Below, piece after piece: positions 27,826-36,870 of a stretch of DNA of 64,000 bases (its first letter is position 1; the number at the start of each line of letters is the position of its first letter). A program made the position numbers and the translations under genes. Source of the stretch: Cohnella algarum. Its GTDB lineage: Bacteria; Bacillota; Bacilli; Paenibacillales; Paenibacillaceae. The DNA lies in contig NZ_JAFHKM010000002.1 of NCBI RefSeq assembly GCF_016937515.1, positions 1,607,001 to 1,671,000 of the forward strand, in the 5' to 3' direction. Below the pieces are notes generated by a model that made no database searches, was not told the DNA's origin, and saw only the letters and a program-made list of their open reading frames with translations.

Positions 27826-28767
27826 ATGAGTACCAGACTCGACCATCGTCGGCAGCCCGCTGCGGCTCCCGTACGGAGAAAAAAACGCAAAGGCCAGGCC
27901 ATCGGACTCGCCTACATCAGCCCGTGGCTGATCGGCTTTCTCGTCCTGACGCTGTTTCCCTTCGTCGCCTCGCTCGTCTACTCGTTTACCGATTACAACA
28001 TGGTCGGCAGCTTCCATTTCGTCGGGCTGGCCAACTATGTCGAGATGTTCACGAACGATCCGACGTTCGCGCAATCGCTGAAAGTGACGCTGCTCTACGT
28101 GCTGATGGCCGTACCGGCCAAGCTGGCCATCGCGCTGCTCGTCGCCATGGCGCTGAATATCAAGATGAAGGGCATCGGTTTCTACCGGACGATCTATTAT
28201 CTTCCGTCCATTCTGGGCGGCAGCATCGCCGTGTCGGTGCTGTGGCGGTTTCTGTTCATGAAGGAAGGGCTCGTCAACTCGATGCTGTCCTCCCTGTCGA
28301 TCTCCCCGATCAACTGGCTCGGGGATCCGAAGCTGGCGCTGTTCACGATTTCCTTGCTGCCGGTATGGGAATTCGGTTCCTCCATGGTGCTGTTCCTCGC
28401 GGGTCTCAAGCAGGTGCCGCAAGAGCTGTACGAGGCGGCGAAGGTGGACGGGGCCGCCCGGATCCGGACGTTTTTCCACATTACGCTTCCGCTGCTGACG
28501 CCGATCGTCCTGTTTAACCTGATCATGCAGACGATCAACGCATTTCAGCAATTTACGGCCGCTTTCGTCATTACCGACGGCGGGCCGATGAAATCCACCT
28601 ATTTGTACGGGCTTATGCTTTATGACAACTCGTTCCAGTTTTTCAAAATGGGGTACGCTTCCGCCCAATCGTGGATTTTGTTCGTCATCATCCTGCTGTT
28701 CACGCTCGTGCTGTTCAAGACGTCCAACCGCTGGGCGCACTATGAAGACGGAGGCGATGGCAAATGA
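27826..28767 (+). CDS. Sugar ABC transporter permease (MalF/UgpA type)
   Basis: A 313-residue inner-membrane permease with six predicted membrane segments. The N-terminus is basic (VRRKKRKGQAIG) and leads into the first helix. The cytoplasmic EAA loop reads ELYEAAKVDGAARIRTFFHI, which docks the shared ATPase. It lies 24 bp after the binding-protein gene and overlaps the next permease by 4 bp (ATGA), so the three are co-translated. Confidence 0.94.
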   Translation: MSTRLDHRRQPAAAPVRRKKRKGQAIGLAYISPWLIGFLVLTLFPFVASLVYSFTDYNMVGSFHFVGLANYVEMFTNDPTFAQSLKVTLLYVLMAVPAKLAIALLVAMALNIKMKGIGFYRTIYYLPSILGGSIAVSVLWRFLFMKEGLVNSMLSSLSISPINWLGDPKLALFTISLLPVWEFGSSMVLFLAGLKQVPQELYEAAKVDGAARIRTFFHITLPLLTPIVLFNLIMQTINAFQQFTAAFVITDGGPMKSTYLYGLMLYDNSFQFFKMGYASAQSWILFVIILLFTLVLFKTSNRWAHYEDGGDGK

Positions 28768-29594
28768 CCTTGCGCAAAATATTGACCGTCTTCGGCCTAT
28801 CCGCGTTCGGGCTGCTGTTCTGCTATCCGCTGCTTTGGCTCGTCGGCGCTTCGTTCAAGCCGAATCAGGAGGTGCTGTCGACGATCGGCCTGTTTCCGTC
28901 CGAGTTCGTCTGGGACGCGTATGCCCGCGGCTGGAAAGGCGTCGGCAAAACGAGCTTCGGCACCTTTTTCGCCAATACGTTCCTGCTGGTCGTCCCGGTC
29001 GCGGCGCTGACCGCCCTGTCCAGCACGATCGTCGCCTACGGCTTCGCCCGCTTCCGCTTTCCGCTGAAGGGGTTGCTGTTCACCCTGATGATCTCGACGC
29101 TGATGCTGCCCGACGCCGTCATCATGATTCCGAGGTACATCCTGTTCAAAAATTTCCACTGGCTCAACACGTATTTGCCGTTCTACGTCCCGGCCCTGCT
29201 CGCCGCCAACGCCTTCTTCATCTTCCTGCTCGTCCAGTTCCTGCGCGGCATTCCGCGCGATTTGGACGAAGCGGCGGTCATCGACGGCTGCAACTCGTTC
29301 GGCATCCTCGTCCGGGTGCTCGCCCCGCTCATGGTGCCGGCGATCATCTCGACGTGCCTGTTCCAGTTCATCTGGACGTGGAACGAGTTTTTCAACGCCT
29401 TGATCTACATCAACAGCGTGACCAAGTTCCCGGTGTCGCTCGGCCTTCGCCTCGTCCTGGACACGGAGGGCGCCGTCAACTGGAACCAGATCATGGCGAT
29501 GTCCGTCGTGACGATCATTCCTTGCGTCGTCATTTTCTTCATGGCGCAAAAATATTTCGTGGAAGGCGTCTCGACGACCGGCTTGAAGGGATGA
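28764..29594 (+). CDS. Sugar ABC transporter permease (MalG/UgpE type)
   Basis: A 276-residue permease with six membrane segments; EAA loop DLDEAAVIDGCNSFGILVRV. The typical C-terminus MAQKYFVEGVSTTGLKG is complete. It is the third gene of the importer operon. Immediately after it begins the 52-bp palindrome array that is interrupted by an IS. Confidence 0.94.
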   Translation: MTLRKILTVFGLSAFGLLFCYPLLWLVGASFKPNQEVLSTIGLFPSEFVWDAYARGWKGVGKTSFGTFFANTFLLVVPVAALTALSSTIVAYGFARFRFPLKGLLFTLMISTLMLPDAVIMIPRYILFKNFHWLNTYLPFYVPALLAANAFFIFLLVQFLRGIPRDLDEAAVIDGCNSFGILVRVLAPLMVPAIISTCLFQFIWTWNEFFNALIYINSVTKFPVSLGLRLVLDTEGAVNWNQIMAMSVVTIIPCVVIFFMAQKYFVEGVSTTGLKG

Positions 29595-29619
29595 CGGCAC
29601 GGCAAGAATTACTCAACGG

Positions 29620-29765
29620 AGTGCGGCGGCATGCGCATGGTCGGATTGACGTATGGCGGATTGAGATGAGTAGCTACGACTCAATTGGATTGTTAGCGTG
29701 CTTGCGAAGACGACTCAACTGGGTCGATAGCGTGCGCACGAAGGCGCGAGATGAGTCGTGGTTAC
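29620..29765. repeat. Left part of the IS-interrupted palindrome array (TGAGT family)
   Basis: Cores of the TGAGT-N7-ACTCA type occur at 29666 and 29751; between them a unit has lost about 19 bp. The last unit stops at GGTTAC (29760-29765), which is repeated at the other end of the IS. Confidence 0.8.
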
Positions 29766-29812
29766 CGGTATTTGTCAAGATAGTTGTCGCGATTCCTTAG
29801 GGAAAGTAAATG

Positions 29813-30877
29813 TTAAGATAGCGATTTTTTTGCAGCCGGAATAAGCGTCACTTTTTCAGGATTCAGCCAGACTTCATCTTTCAGGCTCCAGTCGCGAATG
29901 GTGCCAGACCAGCGATTAGGGTTTCTGGCTTTTGCGGCCAAATAAATCTCCTTGCGTTTCTCAAACACTTGGTGTGCTAATCCTTCATGCCGCTGGTTAG
30001 GTGTAATAAAATTCAGTCCGCTGTGTCGATGTTGTTCGTTGTACCAGCGAACAAATCGCATGACCCATTCACGCGCCTCTGACAAGGCCTTAAAGCCTTC
30101 CGTTGGATAGCCAGGACGGTACTTGCATGTGCGGAAAATCGATTCTGCGTAAGGGTTGTCGTTGCTGACGCGTGGTCGGCTTCGAGAGGGGGTAATGCCC
30201 AAACTGTACAGGGTCTCCAGCAACGTGGCCCCCTTCATCGGGCTTCCGTTATCCGAGTGAAGCACAAGCGGCTGCCGACGAATCACGCATTGCTCTCGCA
30301 CGACCGTACGACGGATCAATTGACTGGCATGCTCGGCAGACTCTTCTTCCCAAATCTCCCAGCCTACAATTTTACGGCTGTACAAATCCAGGATGAGATA
30401 CAGGTAGAAGAACAACCCCTTCACGGGCCCGGGCAACCAAGTGATATCCCACATCCATACTTCATTCGGGCCGCTCGCAGCGTGGCTGGTGATGGGTTTA
30501 AGGGTGCGTTTCTTGCTGCGCCCGCGATGGTGCTGCTGATTGTATTTATGCATCACCCGGTAAAAGCTGGACTCGGAGGCGATGTAGGTTCCTTCATCGG
30601 CCAGCGCCGGCACAATCTGGCTTGGCGGCAGGCTCCTGTACGGCGGCTGCTGAAGAACCTCCAGCACCTGCTGCTCTTCTGCATCGCTTAGCTTGTTAGC
30701 GGGTGTCGGCCGTTTGGCGTGAGGGCGTCCGTCTACGGTACCGCCTTGCTTGCGCCAGCGTTGCAGCGTTCGCTGAGTCAGTCCGAGCTCTCGGCAAGCA
30801 GCCGCTTCTCTTGCGCCGGCAGCAACGGCTTCTTGAATCAGTGTAAGGGCATGCTCGCGATCTGAGGCACTGATCAT
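29813..30877 (-). CDS. IS3-family transposase OrfB (DDE integrase)
   Basis: A 354-residue protein with an N-terminal helix-turn-helix (CRELGLTQRTLQRWRKQGG) and an rve integrase core whose catalytic acids are visible: Asp in EVWMWDITWLPG, Asp in VLHSDNGSPM and Glu in NDNPYAESIFRT. Start and the upstream OrfA stop overlap as ATGA, so translation is probably coupled instead of requiring the programmed -1 frameshift of many IS3 elements. The length and motifs are complete, so the element may still be active. Confidence 0.92.
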   Translation of the reverse strand: MISASDREHALTLIQEAVAAGAREAAACRELGLTQRTLQRWRKQGGTVDGRPHAKRPTPANKLSDAEEQQVLEVLQQPPYRSLPPSQIVPALADEGTYIASESSFYRVMHKYNQQHHRGRSKKRTLKPITSHAASGPNEVWMWDITWLPGPVKGLFFYLYLILDLYSRKIVGWEIWEEESAEHASQLIRRTVVREQCVIRRQPLVLHSDNGSPMKGATLLETLYSLGITPSRSRPRVSNDNPYAESIFRTCKYRPGYPTEGFKALSEAREWVMRFVRWYNEQHRHSGLNFITPNQRHEGLAHQVFEKRKEIYLAAKARNPNRWSGTIRDWSLKDEVWLNPEKVTLIPAAKKSLS

Positions 30878-31368
30878 TCGTCCTCTTGGTCCCCCCAGAT
30901 CGCTTGGGCCTTTTTTCGCAACACCAACAAGGCGGCGGCTTCGGCGAGCGCTGCTTCTTTGCGCTTTAGCTCTCGATTTAATGCCTTGTTCTCTTGCTCT
31001 TTCTCGCGGAGTTCCTTCTGAAGCCTGTTCGCTTGCGAGGCCATTCCGCCATTAGCTTGCATACACGCATCGCGCCATGCTTCCACCTGCTCAACAAACA
31101 GCCCTTTTGTCCGACAATACTCCGCCAGCTCGATTTCGCTCAAACTTGCGGTTTCGACAACGACAGCGAACTTCTCCTGCGTACTCCAACGTTCGGGCTG
31201 TACGTCATCGGCAGGCGTCATACCTTGTGCTTTTGCCGCCTTCTTCCACTTAAATAAAGTCGTCTCCGATAGACCGATTTCCTTAGCAAGCCGACTGACC
31301 GGCTCGTTGTACGGGGGCATCATACGCTGTACAATGCTTTGCTTGAATTCTTTGGTTACGGGATTCAC
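30874..31368 (-). CDS. IS3-family transposase OrfA (DNA-binding)
   Basis: A protein of about 164 residues with a transposase_8-type helix-turn-helix (VSRLAKEIGLSETTLFKWKK) and a C-terminal coiled coil (KELREKEQENKALNRELKRKEAALAE, a leucine-zipper-like segment for multimerisation). The GTG at 31368 has GAGGTGGAG upstream; a longer reading from an ATG at 31425 is possible but enters the terminal region of the element. Confidence 0.85.
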   Translation of the reverse strand: MNPVTKEFKQSIVQRMMPPYNEPVSRLAKEIGLSETTLFKWKKAAKAQGMTPADDVQPERWSTQEKFAVVVETASLSEIELAEYCRTKGLFVEQVEAWRDACMQANGGMASQANRLQKELREKEQENKALNRELKRKEAALAEAAALLVLRKKAQAIWGDQEDE

Positions 31369-31441
31369 GTTCTCCACCTCGTCCTCGTTTCTCCTCACTA
31401 TATATTCAATTTGGGGGTACGACAACTATTCTGACAGAGGG

Positions 31442-32700
31442 GGTTACTCAAATGAGTCCGGCTGCATGCGCATGGCGGGCTGAGATGAGTAGCTACGACT
31501 CAACTGGGTCGATAGCGTGCGTACGAAGGCGCGAGATGAGTCGTGGTTACTCAAATGAGTCCGGCTGCATGCGCATGGCGGGCTGGGATGAGTCGCCACG
31601 ACTCAACTGGATCGTTAGCGGACCTGCGAGGGCTGCGAAATGAGTCATGGTTACTCAAATGAGTCCGGCTGTATGCGCATGGCGGGCTGGGATGAGTTAC
31701 TACGACTCAATTGGATTGTTAGCGGACCTGCGAGGGCTGCGAAATGAGTCGTGGTTACTCAAATGAGTTCGGCTGTATGCGCATGGCGGGCTGAGATGAG
31801 TAGCTACGACTCAACTGGATCGTTAGCGTGCGTGCGAAGACGGCGAGATGAGTCATGGTTACTCAAATGAGTTCGGCTGCATGCGCATGGCGGGCTGGGA
31901 TGAGTTACTACGACTTAACTGGATCGTTAGCGGACCTGCGAGGGCTGCGAAATGAGTCGTGGTTACTCAAATGAGTTCGGCTGTATGCGCATCGCGGGCT
32001 GAGATGAGTCGCCACGACTTAACTGGGTCGATAGCGGACCTGCGAGGGCTGCGAAATGAGTCATGGTTACTCAAATGAGTCCGGCTGTATGCGCATGGCG
32101 GGCTGGGATGAGTTACTACGACTCAATTGGATTGTTAGCGGACCTGCGAGGGCTGCGAAATGAGTCGTGGTTACTCAAATGAGTTCGGCTGTATGCGCAT
32201 GGCGGGCTGAGATGAGTAGCTACGACTCAACTGGATCGTTAGCGTGCGTGCGAAGACGGCGAGATGAGTCATGGTTACTCAAATGAGTTCGGCTGCATGC
32301 GCATGGCGGGCTGGGATGAGTTACTACGACTTAACTGGATCGTTAGCGGACCTGCGAGGGCTGCGAAATGAGTCGTGGTTACTCAAATGAGTCCGGCTGC
32401 ATGCGCATGGCGGGCTGAGATGAGTCGCCACGACTCAACTGGATCTTTAGCGGACCTGCGAGGGCTGCGAAATGAGTCGTGGTTACTCAAATGAGTCCGG
32501 CTGCATGCGCATGGCGGGCTGAGATGAGTCGCCACGACTCAACTGGGTCGATAGCGTGCGTACGAAGGCGCGAGATGAGTCGTGGTTACTCAAATGAGTC
32601 CGGCTGCATGCGCATGGCGGGCTGAGATGAGTCGCCACGACTCAACTGGATCGTTAGCGGACCTGCGAGGGCTGCGAAATGAGTCATCGTTACCCGGTCA
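31442..32700. repeat. Large palindrome array, 24 cores, 52-bp period (TGAGT family)
   Basis: Cores TGAGTCGCCACGACTCA (type A) and TGAGTCGTGGTTACTCA (type B) alternate. They begin at 31485, 31536, 31588, 31640 and so on to 32679; all steps are 52 bp except two of 51. Arms TGAGT/ACTCA are kept while the loops vary. A larger copy is visible: the sequence from 31640 recurs from 32056, a shift of 416 bp, which is eight units. No gene is supported; short open frames shift every unit. Confidence 0.92.
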
Positions 32701-32754
32701 GCGTGCGTGCGAAGGCGGGGGAGCACGAACCCGGAGGAGCTCTCGGCGAAGCTT

Positions 32755-32940
32755 CGTTGGATTTTGTCCAATCAAACCGGCTTTTTCGCGGAACTCGCCG
32801 GCTCCGTTGGATTTTGTCCAATCTAGCGGGGCCTTTTCGAGGATTCCGCCCGATTTCGTCGTTTCTCATTGGATAAAATCCACTCCAGACCGAGGTTTCC
32901 CCGTTTTTCGTTTCGCCCATTGGACAAAATCCAACGTAAG
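32755..32940. repeat. Palindrome array, four units (TTGGA family)
   Basis: TTGGATTTTGTCCAA begins at 32757 and TTGGATTTTGTCC at 32807; the inverse forms TTGGATAAAATCC and TTGGACAAAATCCAA occur at 32869 and 32920. Spacing is 50, 62 and 51 bp. The two halves face each other. The same four-unit arrangement recurs at 49343, so this is a dispersed genomic repeat. Confidence 0.8.
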
Positions 32941-33005
32941 TTCCACGCTGCTTCGCTATATATCTAGAATGGGTAAGCAACAATCAAACAAAGGAGGCCA
33001 AAACC

Positions 33006-34388
33006 ATGCAACCGTCCGCCAACCCGAACGCAAAAGCCGCGGAACGGCCGAACGTCATCGTGTTTTTCACCGACCAGCAGCGCTGGGACACGACCGGCGT
33101 TCACGGCAATCCGCTCGGCCTGACGCCGAATTTTGACCGGATGGCCCGGGAGGGCACCCATCTGGAGTACGCCTTCACCTGCCAGCCGGTGTGCGCGCCG
33201 GCCCGTTCCAGCCTGCAAACCGGCCTGTACGCGACCGAAACCGGCTGCTATCGCAACGGTATTCCGCTTCGGGAGGAGCTGCCGACGCTCGCGGATTATT
33301 ATAATGAGGCGGGCTACGATACCGGGTACATCGGCAAGTGGCACCTGGCCGTCACCCGCGACCGGCCGGTGCCGCCCAACCTGCGGGGACGCTACCGCTA
33401 CTGGCTCGCGGCGGATTCGCTGGAGCATACTTCGGACGCCTACGACACGACGGTGTACGACAACGACGGCCGCCCCGTGAAGCTGCCGGGCTATCGGGTC
33501 GACGCGCTGACGGACGCCGCCATCCGGTACGTCGCGGCTCCGCGCGACAATCCGTTTTTTCTGTTTCTGTCGTTTCTGGAGCCGCACCATCAGAACCATC
33601 GCGACGATTACCCCGCTCCGGACGTCTACCGGGACGCCTACACGTCCCGTTGGACGCCGCCCGATCTGGCCGCGCTGACGGGAACGGCGCCGCAGCATCT
33701 CGGCGGCTACTACGGCATGGTCAAGCGGCTGGACGAAGCGCTCGGCCGGATCATGGACGCGCTGCGCAGCCTTGGCCTCAAGCGGAACACCATCGTGCTG
33801 TTCGCCTCCGACCACGGCTCCCACTTCAAAACGCGCAACGGCGAATACAAGCGCTCGTGCCACGAGAGCTCGATCCGCATTCCTTGCGCGATCGGCGGTC
33901 CCGGCTTCGACGGCGGCGGGCGGATCGACCGCCTCGTCAGCCTCGTCGATCTGGTGCCGACGCTGCTCGAAGCGTCCGGCATCGAGGTGCCGGAACGGAT
34001 GCAGGGCAAGTCGATCGTCCCGCTCGTTCGCAGGCAGCCGTCGGATTGGAACGACGAAGTGTTCGTGCAGATCAGCGAATCGCAGGTCGGCCGGGCCATC
34101 CGCACGAAGCGCTGGAAATACGCCGTGCACGCGCCGGACCGCGATCCGATTCGCGATTCGCACTCCCTGCGGTACGAGGAGCAGTTCCTGTACGACCTCG
34201 CGGCCGACCCGTACGAGCTGACCAATCTGGCCGGCTTCCGCTCCCACCGGGAAATCGCCGACCGGCTGCGCGAGCGGCTGATCCGCCGCATCGTCGAGGC
34301 CGGCGAACCGGAGCCGGTCATCGCGGAGGCTCCCCCGGTCGAGCCGGGCCAGCGCTACTTGCGGGAAGGCGAGGAGCTTTGGAGCTGA
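33006..34388 (+). CDS. Type I sulfatase (Cys-type)
   Basis: An arylsulfatase-fold hydrolase of sulfate esters, 460 residues, with no signal peptide, so apparently cytoplasmic. The active-site motif C-A-P-A-R (Cys63-Arg67) carries the Cys that must be oxidised to formylglycine; metal ligands are in FFTDQQRWD and SDHGSH. The catalytic C-terminal segment YKRSCHESSIRIP follows. Start ATG 33006 follows AAAGGAGG. A maturase (anSME or FGE) is not in this window. With the upstream importer it may act on internalised sulfated sugars. It is close to choline-sulfatase/iduronate-sulfatase-like members, but the substrate is not assignable. Confidence 0.9.
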   Translation: MQPSANPNAKAAERPNVIVFFTDQQRWDTTGVHGNPLGLTPNFDRMAREGTHLEYAFTCQPVCAPARSSLQTGLYATETGCYRNGIPLREELPTLADYYNEAGYDTGYIGKWHLAVTRDRPVPPNLRGRYRYWLAADSLEHTSDAYDTTVYDNDGRPVKLPGYRVDALTDAAIRYVAAPRDNPFFLFLSFLEPHHQNHRDDYPAPDVYRDAYTSRWTPPDLAALTGTAPQHLGGYYGMVKRLDEALGRIMDALRSLGLKRNTIVLFASDHGSHFKTRNGEYKRSCHESSIRIPCAIGGPGFDGGGRIDRLVSLVDLVPTLLEASGIEVPERMQGKSIVPLVRRQPSDWNDEVFVQISESQVGRAIRTKRWKYAVHAPDRDPIRDSHSLRYEEQFLYDLAADPYELTNLAGFRSHREIADRLRERLIRRIVEAGEPEPVIAEAPPVEPGQRYLREGEELWS

Positions 34389-34620
34389 CGGCAAAACGCG
34401 GCGGGAGACAGCAACCGGACCAGCCGAACTAGCTGAACCAGCCGGACCGTTCGGCTGGCGGGATGTTCCTTGGGGTCGACGGCGCCCGTTTCTCGCTTCG
34501 CCGCGCTCCCCCAGCCGAGACCCGGAAAATGCCGCATCGGCCGTCCGAACCGACAAACGCCTCCCTAACGAGAAGGAATCGCCGGCCCTTAGCGGCAATA
34601 GAAAAAGCCCGCCGATCGCG

Positions 34621-34665
34621 CGAAGCCCGCACCCCCGGACCGGGGATGCGGGCTTCGTATTTTTG
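34621..34665. terminator. Strong terminator between sulfatase and the exporter operon
   Basis: CGAAGCCCGCA pairs with TGCGGGCTTCG, with CCCCCGG/CCGGGG inside, followed by TATTTTTG. It serves the convergent genes. The rest of 34389-34713 shows no gene. Confidence 0.8.
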
Positions 34666-34713
34666 CGATCCGATGGGCTATCGTAAGCCGCCGCCTCGCT
34701 AAGCTAAGCCAAG

Positions 34714-36735
34714 CTAAGCGCTCAGCACGGGCGCGCCGCCCTGCTGCAGCTGGTACATCGCGTAATATTTGCCCCCGTGCTGCATCAGCGTCTCGTGGTT
34801 GCCGCGCTCCACGATTTCGCCGCGGTCGAGCACGAGAATCTGGTCCGCCTGGCGGATCGTCGACAGCCGGTGCGCGATGACGAACGTCGTCCGCCCCTGC
34901 TTCAGCACGTCGAGCGCCTGCTGGATGATCGCCTCCGTCTCGGTGTCGATGCTGGCCGTCGCCTCGTCCAGGATCAAAATCGCCGGATCGTAAGCGAGCG
35001 CCCGCGCGAACGAAATGAGCTGCCGCTGACCGGCGGACAGTGTGCTGCCCTTCTCCAGCACCGGCTCGTCGATGCCGCCGGGCAGGTTCATGAACATGTC
35101 GTACGCGCCGACATCCTTGAGCGCCTGCACCACCTTGTCCCGGGTGATGGCCGGATTGTCAAGGCTGACGTTCGAAGCGATCGTCCCGGTGAACAGGTAC
35201 GGGTCCTGCAGCACGATGCCCATATGCTGGCGCAGCAGCTGCTTCGGAATGTCCCGGACGTCGGTTCCGTCCACCTTGATGCTGCCCTTCTCGATGTCGT
35301 AGAAGCGGAACAGCAGGTTCAGGATCGAGCTCTTGCCCGAGCCGGTATGCCCGACCAGCGCCACCGTTTCCCCCTGGCGCGCTTCGAACGAAATGTTTTT
35401 CAGCACGTAATCGTCGTTCTTGTAGGCAAACGTAACGTCTTCGAAACGCACCTCGCCCTTGTAGCGCGGAAGCGCGCCCGTCGCCACGTCCGTGCCCGGT
35501 TCGTCGAGCAGCCGAAACACCCGCTCCGCCGACACCCGGGCCGTCTCCAGGTTCGCCAGTTGGTTCACGATGCCGACGATCGGCTGGAACATCCGGTTCA
35601 TGTAATCGATAAAAGCGTACAATACGCCGACCGTCACGATCGAGCCGAGCCAGTCGCCCCAGAACAGCCAGATGACGACGATGAACAGCGCGTTCCGCAC
35701 GACGTTCACCAGGTTGTGCGAAGTCAGCGAGTTCAGGTTGAGCAGCTTGTTTTGATATTTGTAAAATTCCTTGTTGTGCTCCTCGAATTCCTCCATCGTC
35801 CGCTTGCTCCGGCGGAACGCCTGGATGATCGGCATGCCGAGGATCGACTCGTTGATCATGGCGTTGATGTCGCTCAGCTTGTTGCGAATCACCTCGTTGT
35901 ACCGGCCGGCGAATTTGCGGTACACGACGATCCAGACGGCCAGAATCGGCACGATCGGAAGCGCGAGCGCGGCGAGCCACGGCTCAAGCATGAACAGCGC
36001 CCCGAAGATGGCGACCATATAGACCGCCCCGGCAAAAAAGTTCGTCAACACCGCGACGAACAGCTCGCGCACCGCCTCCGTGTCGTTCGTGATGCGGGAA
36101 ACGACTTTGCCCGCCGGCAAGTTGTCGAAATACTGCACCGGCAGCCGCTGCGTATGCGCGAACACGTCCTCCCGCATCCGCTGCACGATCCGGTTGGCCG
36201 ACTTCTGCAGCAGCAGCCGCTGGAAGTAGGTAAACACCGCGGCGACCGCCAGCAGCCCCAGGTAGGCGGCCGCCAGCGTAAGCAGTCCCGGCAGCTCCGG
36301 CTTGTAAAACCGGTACAGCTCCTCCGACGTCAGCGGGGTAACCGGATAGACGGCCGCGGTCCCGTCTTCGGCGGTTACGGTAAGCGTTCCGTCCGTCACC
36401 GAGCGCTTGCCGTCGAACGCCAAATCGCCGCGCAGGAAGTAATTTTTCCCTTCCATCTGCAGCACCCGGGCGACTTCGCCTTTCGTTTCGTCCCCGGAAA
36501 AATGATCCTCTCGCTTGTAGCGCACGCCTTCGTACTCGACGCCGTACCGGCTTTCGGACGCTTCGACGTGCCACTTCTTTTCGATGCCCATAATATTGTT
36601 GTCGATCATCCGCTGCGCGATGAGCGGCCCGAGCAGCTCGACGCATACCGCGATGAGCATGAACCCGAGCGCCGCAAAAATCGGCTTCTTATACAGCATG
36701 GCATAGCGGAACAACCGTTTGCCCGTACTTCCCAC
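34714..36735 (-). CDS. Heterodimeric ABC exporter subunit, BmrD-like (catalytic)
   Basis: A 673-residue half-transporter, the same length as Bacillus BmrD (YheH). It has an extracytoplasmic insert after the first helix (about 45-130), six membrane segments and a nucleotide-binding domain with Walker A GHTGSGKSS, signature LSAGQRQL and Walker B LILDEATASID, so the catalytic Glu is present. In the BmrCD pair the D subunit keeps that Glu and the C subunit has Asp; the same split is seen here. The start is the GTG at 36735 with GAAGGAAGG upstream. It is downstream of the BmrC-like gene in one operon with an attenuator leader. The likely role is drug export. Confidence 0.9.
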   Translation of the reverse strand: MGSTGKRLFRYAMLYKKPIFAALGFMLIAVCVELLGPLIAQRMIDNNIMGIEKKWHVEASESRYGVEYEGVRYKREDHFSGDETKGEVARVLQMEGKNYFLRGDLAFDGKRSVTDGTLTVTAEDGTAAVYPVTPLTSEELYRFYKPELPGLLTLAAAYLGLLAVAAVFTYFQRLLLQKSANRIVQRMREDVFAHTQRLPVQYFDNLPAGKVVSRITNDTEAVRELFVAVLTNFFAGAVYMVAIFGALFMLEPWLAALALPIVPILAVWIVVYRKFAGRYNEVIRNKLSDINAMINESILGMPIIQAFRRSKRTMEEFEEHNKEFYKYQNKLLNLNSLTSHNLVNVVRNALFIVVIWLFWGDWLGSIVTVGVLYAFIDYMNRMFQPIVGIVNQLANLETARVSAERVFRLLDEPGTDVATGALPRYKGEVRFEDVTFAYKNDDYVLKNISFEARQGETVALVGHTGSGKSSILNLLFRFYDIEKGSIKVDGTDVRDIPKQLLRQHMGIVLQDPYLFTGTIASNVSLDNPAITRDKVVQALKDVGAYDMFMNLPGGIDEPVLEKGSTLSAGQRQLISFARALAYDPAILILDEATASIDTETEAIIQQALDVLKQGRTTFVIAHRLSTIRQADQILVLDRGEIVERGNHETLMQHGGKYYAMYQLQQGGAPVLSA

Positions 36736-36870
36736 GTTCGCACCTTCCTTCGTTCGTGACGCCCTGGCGGCGTCGGCTTGCGGGACTCCCCGCTTCTCCT
36801 CCGGTTTGCCGGCCTGCCCGTTCTCCGTCAGATCGCTGCCCGCTCTTCCATGCGCCTTCCGGCGCCGGCT

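Larger units (their letters stand above)
29766..31441 (-). mobile_element. IS3-family insertion sequence with 6-bp target duplication
   Basis: The element carries two overlapping transposase genes and near-terminal inverted repeats of 17 bp with two mismatches: TGTCAAGATAGTTGTCG at 29773-29789, and its match TGTCAGAATAGTTGTCG on the reverse strand at 31420-31436. It is flanked by direct repeats GGTTAC (29760-29765 and 31442-31447). Removing the element plus one copy of GGTTAC restores the exact 52-bp spacing of the surrounding array (29751 to the next core), which confirms the boundaries and shows that it jumped into an existing array. Confidence 0.88.

Noticed and set aside
31442..32700. CRISPR array or surface-protein repeat gene
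   Set aside because: Segments are not unique, and the frame changes at every 52-bp unit.
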